A DNA stretch of 64,000 bases from Candidatus Gastranaerophilales bacterium (GTDB lineage: Bacteria; Cyanobacteriota; Vampirovibrionia; Gastranaerophilales; Gastranaerophilaceae): contig JAFTXY010000011.1 in assembly GCA_017461425.1 (NCBI GenBank), positions 186,001 through 250,000 of the forward strand. The letters run 5' to 3'. Position numbers and translations under genes: made by a program. Below the pieces are notes generated by a model. It was not told the DNA's origin. It did not search any database and worked only from the letters and a program-made list of their open reading frames with translations. Below are positions 35,207 to 44,038 of the stretch, in pieces (the first letter of the stretch is position 1; each line of letters opens with the position of its first letter).

Positions 35207-37155
35207 TAATTTACCAGTCTTATAACTTCATAAAGATTGATTTTATTTGTTTTGCCACGAATAACAACATTCTTTATAGTTATAACATCAACATGGTCTT
35301 GAACCAACCTGTATGTTGATTCGCTTATTAAAAAGTTTGTTCTATATATTTTATTATAATTTTCTATTCTGCTAGCAGTGTTTACAGTGTCGCCTATGAC
35401 TGTGTATTCTAGTCTATTTTGCGAACCAATATTACCGATAAATACTTCACCTGATGATATTCCTATTCCTATTTCTATTTTTGGTTTACCTTCGTCCATC
35501 CATTTATCTTGTAAGTATTTAACTTTTTTAAGCATTTTATCTGCACAAGTAACGGCATCTAATGCGTGATTTTTACTTTTTTTGGGCTCTCCGAAAATTG
35601 CTAAAACAGCATCACCCATGAATTTATTTAAAACACCATTATGTTCTTCGATAATTGGAACTAAAGCACTAAAATATTCGTTCAAAATAGAGGTAACGGA
35701 ATTTGCGTCCATATTTTCTGAAATTGATGTGAAGTTTCTAATATCTGCAAAAAGAACGGTTATGTTTGTTCTTTTTCCGCCAAGTGAAATATTGTCTATG
35801 TTTTGAACAACATTTTGCATAACATCGTAAGACAGATATTTCCCCATGGCTTTTTGAATTTTTGCTTTTTTAGTGTCTTCAATCAAATATCTATAAGAAT
35901 ATGCACAAGCTATTGCGACAAGGATGAATAATTCAGGTAAAATTAAACTTACTGCAATTTTATGGTAGTACATGAAAAATGCAAATAATAAACACCCTAA
36001 CATTAAGCATACACTTGATAAAAGTGCATTGACAATAGGCATTGAATTAACCAATACAAAGACAAGAATAAATACAAAAACGCAAATTAAAAAATTATAC
36101 AAAGGGCTTGTTGCTCTATAAAAATTATTTGAAATTAAATTATCAAAATTGGTTGCTTGAATATCAAGTCCTGAAAAATTTTCACTAATAGGAGTTCTTT
36201 TAATATCTGACAAAGCCTGAGCTTGTGCATTTGCTCCAATAAAGATGATTTTATTATCAAAAATTTTAGAGTCTAAAATTGGTTTTTTGCCTGCTTTTAT
36301 TGCTCTGTATGAATTTATGATATCTGAAGCTGAATATTTTTTATGAGAATATACGTTATCTTGAGATTTATAGAAACAAATATAGTTTAAAATAAAACCT
36401 TGTGCATTTTGAATTGGGATTTTAAGAGTGTTGTTTTGAGAAAAACCATACAGGTATTTGTCGGTTAATAAAAATTCTTTAATTCCCGTGTATTTTGAAT
36501 AAATTGATAAAGCTAAAGATGGTATGTAGTTACCTTTATAATTTATTATTTGGCTTGCTTTTCTAATGTATCCATCTGAGTCTTCAGGAATATCTACAAA
36601 ACCAAGAGAAACAACGTTTTTAAAATATTCTTTTTGTAGGGCCGTAAAGCTTTTAAAATTGCTTTGTTGTTTGAATTTTTTAGAACGTTTATCAATTATT
36701 TTAATATCATTTTTTCCCAAAAGTAGATTATCGTATTCTTTGGCATTAATATTTTTTTCAAATTCGGAATATGAAAAAGCAAAACCTGCTGTTAATTTTT
36801 TAAAATCTTTTACTTTTGCAAAAAAGTTTTTATCGCTTTGCGGATGTTCTAAATCAGGCGCCATAACCAAGCCATCATAACCGATTAATTTTGCATTTGT
36901 GTACGATTCGAAATAATCAAACATTTCAAGATAATTTTCTCTTTTCCAAGGCCATCTTCCAATGTCTAAGAGAGATTTATCATCGATAGCAACTAAAACA
37001 ATATCGTCTGATGAAAGTTTATTGTTTATCGTTAGCTTGTTCATTATGTTATATGATTTAGCCTGTAAAAATACTGCGCTAAGCGCATAAACAACTATAA
37101 AAATAAATATAAATACTAAAAAAAGTATTTTTGTATTTTTTTGTCTAAACTCCAT
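35206..37155 (-). CDS. CHASE2-domain adenylate cyclase
   Basis: The protein makes cAMP in response to an extracytoplasmic signal. One N-terminal membrane helix is followed by a CHASE2 sensor (about 40-335, with IVLVAIDDKSLLDIGRWPW). Three helices (about 340-425) lead to a class III cyclase domain (465-640). Both metal aspartates (FADIRNFTS and FMGDAVLAIFG), a substrate-selecting Lys in LNKFMGD, and the Asn/Arg of DTVNTASRIE are intact, so activity is expected. The adenine-selecting position reads YTVIGD. TAAAAT lies six bases before the ATG. It is followed directly by recG. Confidence 0.93.
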   Translation of the reverse strand: MEFRQKNTKILFLVFIFIFIVVYALSAVFLQAKSYNIMNKLTINNKLSSDDIVLVAIDDKSLLDIGRWPWKRENYLEMFDYFESYTNAKLIGYDGLVMAPDLEHPQSDKNFFAKVKDFKKLTAGFAFSYSEFEKNINAKEYDNLLLGKNDIKIIDKRSKKFKQQSNFKSFTALQKEYFKNVVSLGFVDIPEDSDGYIRKASQIINYKGNYIPSLALSIYSKYTGIKEFLLTDKYLYGFSQNNTLKIPIQNAQGFILNYICFYKSQDNVYSHKKYSASDIINSYRAIKAGKKPILDSKIFDNKIIFIGANAQAQALSDIKRTPISENFSGLDIQATNFDNLISNNFYRATSPLYNFLICVFVFILVFVLVNSMPIVNALLSSVCLMLGCLLFAFFMYYHKIAVSLILPELFILVAIACAYSYRYLIEDTKKAKIQKAMGKYLSYDVMQNVVQNIDNISLGGKRTNITVLFADIRNFTSISENMDANSVTSILNEYFSALVPIIEEHNGVLNKFMGDAVLAIFGEPKKSKNHALDAVTCADKMLKKVKYLQDKWMDEGKPKIEIGIGISSGEVFIGNIGSQNRLEYTVIGDTVNTASRIENYNKIYRTNFLISESTYRLVQDHVDVITIKNVVIRGKTNKINLYEVIRLVN

Positions 37156-37161
37156 AAGAAT

Positions 37162-37167
37162 ATTTTA
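37162..37167 (-). promoter_or_regulatory. -10-like box six bases before the CHASE2 cyclase start
   Basis: TAAAAT on the minus strand, six bases, then the ATG at 37155. No Shine-Dalgarno. The -35 region is not convincing. Confidence 0.5.
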
Positions 37168-37197
37168 TAATATATTCAATTTATTTAAAATAAAATA

Positions 37198-37221
37198 AAA
37201 AGCGGATATTTATCCGCTTTT
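37198..37221. terminator. Terminator after the response regulator
   Basis: AAAAGCGGATA (37198-37208) and TATCCGCTTTT (37211-37221) form an 11-bp perfect stem. It directly follows the stop of the minus-strand regulator and has T-rich sequence on the minus strand. Confidence 0.9.
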
Positions 37222-37917
37222 CTACACCGACACAATCCCTTCTTTTATTGCTTTTACTGCAGCTTGCACTCTATCGTCAACACATAATTTTTGTAAAATA
37301 GAACAAACATGGGCTTTTGCCGTATGAACCGATACAATTAATTCTTGGGCTATTTGTGTGTTTGATTTTCCTTGAACTAATAATTTTAAAACCTCATTTT
37401 CTCTTTCTGTTAATTTAGATTTTGTATCTGTACAATTATTTGAGCCCATAATTTCCGTGTTTTCTGGTTTCGGGAAGAATTTTAGTGCTAAATGTGCAAC
37501 ATTAGAATCAATCCAACAAGCCCCTTTTGCAACATTTTTTATTACCCCAGATAAGGTTTGAGGATCGATATCTTTTAAACAATAACCACTAGCGCCAGAA
37601 CCCAAAGAAGCTATCACTTCCTCTTCTCTATCATGAGATGTTAAAATAATAACCTTTGTATTTGGAGAAATATTTTGAATTTTTGCTGTTGCTTCAAGTC
37701 CATTTATGCCTGGTAATCCTAAATCCATTAAAACAACATCAGGTTGTTCTTTTTTGATTAATTCCAAGCCAATTTCTGCGTTTTGTGCTTCTGCGATAAC
37801 ATTTATGTTTTCAATTTCATTTAATGCATATCTAAGACCTACTCTTGTTAATTTGTAATCTTCAACAATAATTACTCTAATATCTTTTGAAATTGGTTTA
37901 TTAACCGTCTGATTCAT
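37222..37917 (-). CDS. NarL/FixJ-family response regulator
   Basis: The receiver domain (residues 1-130) has the acidic pair VEDY, phospho-acceptor Asp in VVLMDLGLPGING, Thr/Ser switch IILTSHD and Lys in YCLKD. A LuxR-type helix-turn-helix (about 168-231) has LTERENEVLKLLVQGKSNTQ. It should bind DNA as a phosphorylated dimer. No kinase is adjacent; the orphan kinase at 39958-40584 is a possible partner. AAAGGAATTA lies upstream of the ATG. Confidence 0.93.
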   Translation of the reverse strand: MNQTVNKPISKDIRVIIVEDYKLTRVGLRYALNEIENINVIAEAQNAEIGLELIKKEQPDVVLMDLGLPGINGLEATAKIQNISPNTKVIILTSHDREEEVIASLGSGASGYCLKDIDPQTLSGVIKNVAKGACWIDSNVAHLALKFFPKPENTEIMGSNNCTDTKSKLTERENEVLKLLVQGKSNTQIAQELIVSVHTAKAHVCSILQKLCVDDRVQAAVKAIKEGIVSV

Positions 37918-38077
37918 TGGTAGTAATTCCTTTCGCTATATGTGTAGTTATTCAAATTTATGGCTTAATACTAACTTGTATAGAAATTAAAACCAATTAG
38001 TCTGCTGTCTAGTTTATGAATAGTCCGATTGGAGAATATGTTAAAAAATAAAATAACTACATGACCAATTTTTATAC

Positions 38078-38083
38078 TATAAT
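38078..38083 (+). promoter_or_regulatory. -10 box six bases before dnaX
   Basis: A consensus TATAAT, six bases, then the dnaX ATG at 38090. No Shine-Dalgarno is present, so the message is probably leaderless. No good -35 was seen. Confidence 0.6.
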
Positions 38084-38089
38084 ATTTTT

Positions 38090-39901
38090 ATGGAACAAAA
38101 TTATTTGCCGTTATTTAGAAAATATCGTCCGCAATCTTTTAAAGATGTTGTTGGACAAGAGAGTTTAGTTAAAGCATTGTCAAATGCTATTGAATTAAAT
38201 AGAATAGCAAATGCTTATTTATTTTGTGGTCCAAGAGGAACAGGTAAAACTTCTACGGCAAGAATTTTAGCAAAATCCCTAAATTGTGAACATGGTCCAA
38301 CATTAGAGCCTTGTCAAAAATGCGCAAGCTGTATTGATATTACAAATACTTCTGGATTAGATGTTATTGAAATTGACGCTGCGTCAAATCGTGGGATACA
38401 AGATGCAAAAGAGCTTATTTCTCAAGTTCAATATGCACCAATCAATGGCAAATATAAAATTTTCATTATAGATGAGGTTCATATGTTGTCTAATGATGCA
38501 TTTAATGCATTGCTAAAAACATTTGAAGAGCCTCCTAAAAACGTTATTTTTATTTTAGCAACGACAGAACCACATAAGGTTTTAGAAACAATAGTTTCAA
38601 GATGTCAAAGATTTGATTTAAGAAGAATTACAACAGATGACATTATCAAAAGACTAAGAGAAATTTCAGATATTGAAAATATTAAAATAAATGATGATGC
38701 CCTATTTACAATTGCAAAAAATGTTTCAGGCGGTTTGAGAGATTCTCTTGCTTTATTGGACCAAGTTAGTATTTTAGGCGTAAAAGAAGAAATTACAAAA
38801 GATTTAATTGAGGAGTTATTAGGAAAAATCAATTTTGATGTATTGTTGAATTTATTGAAAGATATAAATTCAACTGATATTGAAAAAACCTTGATTGATG
38901 TTGATGAAATATATACAAAAGGTAATGAACCAAGAAATTTGGCAGAAAATTTCATTGAATTTTTGAGAAATGTTATTTTAACTCTAAATTCAAACGATGC
39001 ACAAAATATTACTAAATTCAGCTCTTTAATTAATGATGATATAGAAAAAATTAAAGCTTGTAATTTTGATAAAGATAAAATAATTAAAATTTTAAATACA
39101 ATAATTGAATATTATAAAGAGATAAAGATTTCTACAAATCCATACTTGTGGATGGAACTTGCAGCAATTGCATCTTGCAAATTGGATTTATCGCAAACAA
39201 TAGTAATGTCGCAAGCTTCACAAAGCTCTAAAATGGCCGCTATGAATATTCAAGCGCCAATTACAAAACCACAAATACAACCAACAAAACAAGAACAAGC
39301 TATAAAGGTTGAACAAAATAAAATAGAACCAAAAGAAGAAATTGTTCAACAAGCAACAGAAATAAAGCAAGAAATTGCTGAAAATATTCAACAAGAAGTT
39401 GTTTCAAATGTAATTCCTCAAGAAGTTGCTCAAAATCAAGATGGTGCTCAAATTTGGATGAATATTTTATCTGCAATTCAATCATTGCCTGCAAGAGCAT
39501 TTTATTCTGGAGTTGCAAAACTTGTTGGAGTCGATGGAAATAAAATTAAACTTGGATTTTTGCATGAAAATGCTCTTGCTCAAGCAAAATCTGCAATGAA
39601 ATTAAGCCAGTTAGAAAATGCGCTTAAATCTACATATCAAGGTTATGAATTAGAATTTATAAAAATAAATACAGATACAAGAACAATTGAGGTTAAACCA
39701 AAATTTGCTCCAACCCCAAGACCACAAGTCCAACCAGCCCAGCAAATTCAACCTCAACAACAAACAAATCCAATAAATCAAAATTCTTCTAAACAAGAAG
39801 AAATTGAGGAAAATAAAGAAGAAGTAAAAGCCGAAAAAAGGCATTATAGCCCTAAGGTTCAGGATATGATTGAACAATTCAACGGAAGAATTGTTGATTA
39901 A
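38090..39901 (+). CDS. dnaX: DNA polymerase III subunit tau/gamma
   Basis: DnaX is the clamp-loader ATPase of the replisome. Walker A is GPRGTGKTS, the zinc module is CEHGPTLEPCQKCASC, Walker B is IIDEVHMLS and the sensor-1 region is ILATTEPHKV. The arginine finger lies in the SRCQRFDLR segment. Residues 1-370 are domains I-III. A Gln/Pro-rich linker (about 375-445) leads to a C-terminal tau-like domain (450-603) that would bind polymerase alpha and DnaB. No convincing programmed-frameshift site for a short gamma form was seen. Confidence 0.97.
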   Translation: MEQNYLPLFRKYRPQSFKDVVGQESLVKALSNAIELNRIANAYLFCGPRGTGKTSTARILAKSLNCEHGPTLEPCQKCASCIDITNTSGLDVIEIDAASNRGIQDAKELISQVQYAPINGKYKIFIIDEVHMLSNDAFNALLKTFEEPPKNVIFILATTEPHKVLETIVSRCQRFDLRRITTDDIIKRLREISDIENIKINDDALFTIAKNVSGGLRDSLALLDQVSILGVKEEITKDLIEELLGKINFDVLLNLLKDINSTDIEKTLIDVDEIYTKGNEPRNLAENFIEFLRNVILTLNSNDAQNITKFSSLINDDIEKIKACNFDKDKIIKILNTIIEYYKEIKISTNPYLWMELAAIASCKLDLSQTIVMSQASQSSKMAAMNIQAPITKPQIQPTKQEQAIKVEQNKIEPKEEIVQQATEIKQEIAENIQQEVVSNVIPQEVAQNQDGAQIWMNILSAIQSLPARAFYSGVAKLVGVDGNKIKLGFLHENALAQAKSAMKLSQLENALKSTYQGYELEFIKINTDTRTIEVKPKFAPTPRPQVQPAQQIQPQQQTNPINQNSSKQEEIEENKEEVKAEKRHYSPKVQDMIEQFNGRIVD

Positions 39902-39906
39902 TTTTT

Positions 39907-39929
39907 ATTACCCAACAAGGTAATTTTAA
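39907..39929 (+). terminator. Weak terminator after dnaX
   Basis: ATTACC (39907-39912), a six-base loop, GGTAAT (39919-39924), then a T-rich stretch. The stem is short, so readthrough into the kinase gene is possible. Confidence 0.5.
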
Positions 39930-39957
39930 TTTTTTATTGAAGCATTAGTTTAATATT

Positions 39958-40584
39958 ATGGAAAAAATATTAGATAAAGCTTCTTCTATTATTAATGAAA
40001 ATGAAAAAATAATAGCAAATATTTTGCATGATATTAAAAGCCCTTTATATAGTATAAAAATTTGTTTGCAAAATAAATTAGACAACGAATTAAATAAAGA
40101 TATATTTGAAACAACAATGGATGTTATTGAATATATTGAAAATTTTTTAGTAAATTATAGTTTCAAAATTGGCAAGTTTGAAAATAAAATTGCACCTTGC
40201 GATATTAAAAAAATAATAAATAAAAGAATAGAGAATTGTAAACATATCTTTATTAATAAAAATATTTATATTGATATGATTTATGAAGAGTCTGATTTTG
40301 TTTTAAACTCTGTTGAAATATTTTTATCAAGCATTATTGGAAATATTATTTCTAATATGGCTTTTCATGCTTCAAAAAACAAAGAAGCAAGCATTGAAAT
40401 CTATAAAAAACAAAATTGTATTTTTGTAGATTTTAGAAATTATTATGAAAATACTCAGAATAATTTTTCCTTAGGTTTGGATTTCTGTAAACAATTGGCA
40501 CAATTGACAAAAATTGAATTGAAATACACAAAAACAAAAGATAGTGTTTGTGTCAATTTAAAAATTCCAAATTTAAAAAGGTAA
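39958..40584 (+). CDS. Short orphan histidine kinase without sensor domain
   Basis: The 208-residue protein has an H-box IIANILHDIKSPLYSI with the phospho-accepting His and a Pro, as in active kinases. An N-box-like helix is FLSSIIGNIISNMAFHA and a G2-like segment is SLGLDFCKQLAQL. The Asp-Gly G1 box is not clear (VDFRNYYENT). There is no membrane or PAS domain, so any signal must come from a partner protein. It follows dnaX by 56 bases. Confidence 0.7.
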   Translation: MEKILDKASSIINENEKIIANILHDIKSPLYSIKICLQNKLDNELNKDIFETTMDVIEYIENFLVNYSFKIGKFENKIAPCDIKKIINKRIENCKHIFINKNIYIDMIYEESDFVLNSVEIFLSSIIGNIISNMAFHASKNKEASIEIYKKQNCIFVDFRNYYENTQNNFSLGLDFCKQLAQLTKIELKYTKTKDSVCVNLKIPNLKR

Positions 40585-40842
40585 ATTATCAGCGTTTAAA
40601 TCATTAGAAGCTTTGGCTGAAATTTCAGCAAGTAATCTTGAAACTTCGTAGCCTGAAACCATAACTTCTAAAATAAGTTGCGAATTAATTAAAATTTTGT
40701 CGCCGTATTCCATTGTATCTGGGTTTAATACTAAAAATTCAACAAAATCCTCACCAACGTATAAGATTTTGCCAAATTCAGCATCTGTTGCCCAACGGAG
40801 AAATACAACGGTTTGTTCAAATAGTTTTAGTTTTTGTATCAT
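40573..40842 (-). CDS. Small beta-rich conserved-looking protein
   Basis: No family is recognised. The 89-residue protein has a short-strand pattern (FGKILYVGEDFVEFLVLN, then GDKILINSQLILEVMVSG) that could be an Sm-like or SH3-like barrel, followed by a helix. I start it at ATG 40842, where a TATAGT box lies six bases upstream; longer frames further upstream are low-complexity. It converges with the orphan kinase (12-base overlap) and diverges from lipM. Confidence 0.5.
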   Translation of the reverse strand: MIQKLKLFEQTVVFLRWATDAEFGKILYVGEDFVEFLVLNPDTMEYGDKILINSQLILEVMVSGYEVSRLLAEISAKASNDLNADNLPF

Positions 40843-40872
40843 CCTCATACTATATATGATATGATTTATTTT

Positions 40873-41523
40873 ATGAAAGTCAATTTTATTGAAGAGAATT
40901 GTAACATTGTAAATTCGGGTCAGTTTAATATGGATTATGACCTTAAAATGCTTGATTTTGCAATAGAAAATAAAATAGATTACGCACTTGTTAGATTTTA
41001 TCAATGGTATCCAAAATGTATTTCTTTGGGTAGAAATCAAAAAGAAGAAGAGTATCAAATTTTTGATTGCGATATAGTTAGAAGACCTAGTGGTGGAAGA
41101 GCTTTATTACATGACAAAGAGTTAACATATTGTTTTGTTTCTCCGGTTTTTAAACCAAGTATTATGGAAAGTTATAAAGATATTTCTGATGCTCTAATTT
41201 TAGGGTTTAAAAAGCTTGGAATAGAACTAAATTATGGTAGCGGAGAGCATAAGAATCTTGCATATTGTATGAATATTTCTATGGGAGCTGATATTACCTA
41301 TAATTCAAAAAAATTTATTGGTTCTGCGCAATATAGAAAAGAAGGATATTTATTGCAACACGGTTCAATTCCATACGAATTAGATTATGATTTAATTGAA
41401 AAAATTTTTAATCAAAAAGTAGAAAAAGATAAAATTATAACCTTAAATGAAATTAATGATGCATTATCAACAAGACAAATAATTGATGCGCTAAAACAAG
41501 GTTTTAGTGAAAAATTTAAATAA
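40873..41523 (+). CDS. lipM: Lipoyl/octanoyl transferase, LipM-like
   Basis: This enzyme would transfer octanoate or lipoate to lipoyl domains of dehydrogenases or GcvH. The motif DIVRRPSGGRALLHDKELTY and the segment KKFIGSAQYRKEGYLLQHGS match the LipM/LplA family. A Cys in the loop before it (AYCMNISMG) sits where LipM has its catalytic cysteine, favouring octanoyltransferase over ATP-dependent ligase. It is 216 residues, shorter than LipM (about 280) because the C-terminal part is reduced. ATG 40861 is an alternative start. Confidence 0.75.
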   Translation: MKVNFIEENCNIVNSGQFNMDYDLKMLDFAIENKIDYALVRFYQWYPKCISLGRNQKEEEYQIFDCDIVRRPSGGRALLHDKELTYCFVSPVFKPSIMESYKDISDALILGFKKLGIELNYGSGEHKNLAYCMNISMGADITYNSKKFIGSAQYRKEGYLLQHGSIPYELDYDLIEKIFNQKVEKDKIITLNEINDALSTRQIIDALKQGFSEKFK

Positions 41524-41529
41524 GAAAAT

Positions 41530-41554
41530 GCTCTAGGAATGATATTCTTAGAGC
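41530..41554. terminator. Hairpin between lipM and the gene at 41594
   Basis: GCTCTAGGAAT (41530-41540) pairs with ATTCTTAGAGC (41544-41554), 11 pairs including one G-U, with a three-base loop. T tracts are weak on both strands, but it lies between two convergent genes. Confidence 0.6.
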
Positions 41555-41593
41555 TTCGATGTTATTGAAAGGAAAAGTATAGAAATAAGTTTT

Positions 41594-42103
41594 TTATGCA
41601 AACAAATTGAAAGAGTTGCTTTCTTTTTGTTCTTCTGATTTTTCTTCATTTGTGCTGAAAGGATTGAAGCTTTGAGCATTTGAAGAATTAGAGTTTTTAT
41701 CGGAAATATTGAACAATTGAACAATATTCGCTTGACGTTCTACTTTTGGCGCTGGGTTTAGTTCTGTTGCTTGAATAGATTGAGTTAATTCAACATTTTT
41801 TTGAACTGTTGCTGCTGAATATAAATTCGCTGCTGCTTTTGCATTTAAATTTGCAACATCGATTGCTTGTGCATACAAACCTGCTTGAGTTAATGCGATT
41901 TGTTTTTGCAATTCAACATTTGTTCTTGCTGAGTATAAATCAACTCCTAATGTTGCACGATTGAATTTTGAATAATCAATAGCTTGAACTTGGGGTGTGT
42001 GATTTTGTCCCGCTGATTTCAAGATTTGACTTGAGGTTGCTGCAACACTGTTTACGTCAACACCACTAGCACGATATAAAGCTGTATTTAAATCTAGGCT
42101 CAT
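41594..42103 (-). CDS. Alanine/asparagine-rich protein of unknown function
   Basis: Not recognised. The 169-residue protein has no signal peptide. An imperfect internal repeat is visible (GVDLYSARTNVELQKQIA and ANLYSAATVQKNVELTQSI), suggesting a helical repeat. The last 35 residues are Ser/Asn/Glu-rich with two N-P-F or N-L-F turns. AAAGGAAAA lies before the ATG. It is monocistronic. Confidence 0.55.
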   Translation of the reverse strand: MSLDLNTALYRASGVDVNSVAATSSQILKSAGQNHTPQVQAIDYSKFNRATLGVDLYSARTNVELQKQIALTQAGLYAQAIDVANLNAKAAANLYSAATVQKNVELTQSIQATELNPAPKVERQANIVQLFNISDKNSNSSNAQSFNPFSTNEEKSEEQKESNSFNLFA

Positions 42104-42261
42104 TTTTCCTTTGTTGCTCCACTTTATTGTCTAGTATTTTCCTTACAAACATGTATTCGACATTTTTAGTAGTCTCTTTAATGTTTGAGACCTATTTGTA
42201 ACATTTATTTACATATATTAATAATTTTTTTAAAACTATTTATTTAATGTTTTTGTTGGTT

Positions 42262-42267
42262 TATAAT
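42262..42267 (+). promoter_or_regulatory. -10 box of the pyrimidine operon leader
   Basis: A consensus TATAAT lies 21 bases before a short leader ORF and about 115 bases before pyrK. The -35 at the expected place (TTTATT) is poor. Upstream, 42104-42261 holds no gene. Confidence 0.55.
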
Positions 42268-42288
42268 TAAGAAAAATTCGGAAGAAAC

Positions 42289-42330
42289 ATGGATAACAAA
42301 AGATTAAAAAATATAAATATTGAAGTATGA
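42289..42330 (+). CDS. Putative 13-residue leader peptide of the pyr operon
   Basis: A short reading frame (MDNKRLKNINIEV, then TGA) has GGAAGAA five to eight bases upstream and ends one base before a terminator-like hairpin. The position between promoter and attenuator recalls the pyrL leader of enteric pyrBI, but no pyrimidine-rich codon pattern stands out. Function is inferred from layout only. Confidence 0.4.
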   Translation: MDNKRLKNINIEV

Positions 42331-42359
42331 AAAAGAAGGTATTTTTAGCCTTCTTTTTT
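42331..42359 (+). terminator. Attenuator-like terminator ahead of pyrK
   Basis: AAAAGAAGG (42331-42339) pairs with CCTTCTTTT (42349-42357), loop of nine bases, followed by a T-rich run. It lies between the leader peptide and the pyrK ribosome-binding site AGAGGAAG, with no complete gene upstream on this strand. Transcription of the pyr operon must therefore pass it. Confidence 0.7.
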
Positions 42360-42380
42360 CTTTTTTAATCAGAGGAAGAA

Positions 42381-43103
42381 ATGAAAAAACAATTTATAGG
42401 AAAAATAAATTTAATAGAAAAAGTTTCAATAGATGCATATAAAATGGAAATTTTTTCTGAATTAGAAGAAGCATATCCTGGGCAATTTATTTCAATTTTA
42501 TGTCCAACACAAACCCTAAGACGTCCTTTTAGTATTGCTGGTTTTGATAAAGAAAAACAGCTTACAACAATCATATTTAAACTAAAAGGAGATGGAACAA
42601 ATTATCTAAAAGATTTAAAAATTGGTGATGAAATAAATTTTTTAGCGCCTCTGGGTAACACTTTTGAAATTGAAAATAAAAACTGTTTGTTAGTAGGGGC
42701 AGGCATTGGAATTGCTCCAATGTTATTTTTGAAAAAAGAATTAGATAAGAAAAATATCAAAAATTACCTTGTGTCTGGCTTTAAATCAGATGATGAAGTA
42801 ATTTCTGGAAGTGATGAAAATGTTGTTGGCGGAAGTGTTTTAGATAATTTAGAACAAATTATAAAAGATAAAAAAATAGAAATAGTTTATTCTTGTGGGC
42901 CTCAAATTGTTTTAAAGAAAATTAGCGAAATTTGCTTGTCTTGTGATATAGAATCTCAAATAGCGATGGAAAAGGTTATGGCATGTTCAATTGGAGTATG
43001 CAGGGGTTGTGTTATAAGACTGGCAAAAGAAAATGAAGTTGTTTATGCTTCTGTTTGCAAGGATGGTCCAGTATTTAAAGGAAGCGAGATTGTATGGGAA
43101 TAG
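42381..43103 (+). CDS. pyrK: Dihydroorotate dehydrogenase electron-transfer subunit
   Basis: PyrK passes electrons from the PyrD FMN to NAD via FAD and a 2Fe-2S cluster. The FAD motif is LRRPFSIAGF, the nucleotide-binding motif is LLVGAGIGIAPM, and the cluster cysteines lie in MACSIGVCRGCVI and YASVCKDGP. Length 240 is normal. It is the first full gene of the UMP operon and overlaps pyrD by ten bases. Confidence 0.95.
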   Translation: MKKQFIGKINLIEKVSIDAYKMEIFSELEEAYPGQFISILCPTQTLRRPFSIAGFDKEKQLTTIIFKLKGDGTNYLKDLKIGDEINFLAPLGNTFEIENKNCLLVGAGIGIAPMLFLKKELDKKNIKNYLVSGFKSDDEVISGSDENVVGGSVLDNLEQIIKDKKIEIVYSCGPQIVLKKISEICLSCDIESQIAMEKVMACSIGVCRGCVIRLAKENEVVYASVCKDGPVFKGSEIVWE

Positions 43104-44038
43104 AAAATTTAAAAACAATCTTAAAAAATGAAAGAAATGATATTTCTTTTGAAATCAAAACTCCTATAATCTCTGCAAGCGGAACATATGGCTATAATAC
43201 AGAATTTGCTGATTTTATTGATTTAAATTGTTTTGGTGCGATATCAACAAAAGGAATAACTTTGGAAAAACGTCCTGGTAATTCTGGAGATAGAATTTTT
43301 GAAGTTCAAAACGGTATGATAAATAGAATTGGACTTGAAAATGTCGGCATAGATAATTTTATAAAAGAAAAATTACCTGTTTTAAGAGAAAAAAATATTG
43401 ATTTTCTTTTAAATATTGCTGGTTCAACAATGGAAGATTATGAAAAACTGGCAACTATTGCAAACGATAATGGCATAAAAGCGCTCGAGGTGAATGTATC
43501 TTGTCCAAATGTTAAATCAGGATGTTTAGAATTTGGTTTAAATCCGACAAGTTTATTTGAATTAGTTAAAAAAATAAGAAGAAGTTATAATGGCTTTTTA
43601 ATTGTTAAACTATCCCCTAATACAAGCGATATAAAACCTCTTGCAACCGCAGTACAAAGCGCTGGAGCAGATTGCATTAGTGCAATAAATACTCTAAGAG
43701 GTTTGGGTGTAAAAATAGATTTTGCAGGAAACAAATTTATTAAAAAATCAGTTCAAGGTGGATTATCTGGTACTTGCATAAAACCTGTTGCATTATTTAT
43801 GGTAAATCAAATTAAACAAGTTGTTGATATTCCAATAATAGCGATGGGTGGAATATCAAAATTATCAGATTTATTTGAATTTATTGCAGTCGGAGCTGAT
43901 GCTTTTCAAATTGGAACGATGAATTTTATTGATCCTGGAATTTGTACTAATTTAGCTTTAGAATTAAGCAAATTTATGGATGAAAATGGATTTAAAAATT
44001 TTGATGAATTAAAAGGAGCAATTAGAAATGACCAATAA
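43094..44038 (+). CDS. pyrD: Dihydroorotate dehydrogenase, class 1B
   Basis: This enzyme oxidises dihydroorotate to orotate. The catalytic Cys lies in LEVNVSCPNVKSG; FMN contacts lie in IAMGGISKLSDLFEF and IVKLSPNTSD. The adjacent pyrK confirms class 1B (NAD-linked, cytosolic heterotetramer). Length 314 is normal. It overlaps both neighbours by about ten bases, so translation is coupled. Confidence 0.96.
   Translation: MGIENLKTILKNERNDISFEIKTPIISASGTYGYNTEFADFIDLNCFGAISTKGITLEKRPGNSGDRIFEVQNGMINRIGLENVGIDNFIKEKLPVLREKNIDFLLNIAGSTMEDYEKLATIANDNGIKALEVNVSCPNVKSGCLEFGLNPTSLFELVKKIRRSYNGFLIVKLSPNTSDIKPLATAVQSAGADCISAINTLRGLGVKIDFAGNKFIKKSVQGGLSGTCIKPVALFMVNQIKQVVDIPIIAMGGISKLSDLFEFIAVGADAFQIGTMNFIDPGICTNLALELSKFMDENGFKNFDELKGAIRNDQ

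Noticed and set aside
39826-39853. Possible programmed frameshift in dnaX (CGAAAAAAGG followed by a small GGC/GCC hairpin)
   Set aside because: The A-run is not in the A-AAA-AAG phase and lies at the extreme C-terminus, not near the tau/gamma boundary.
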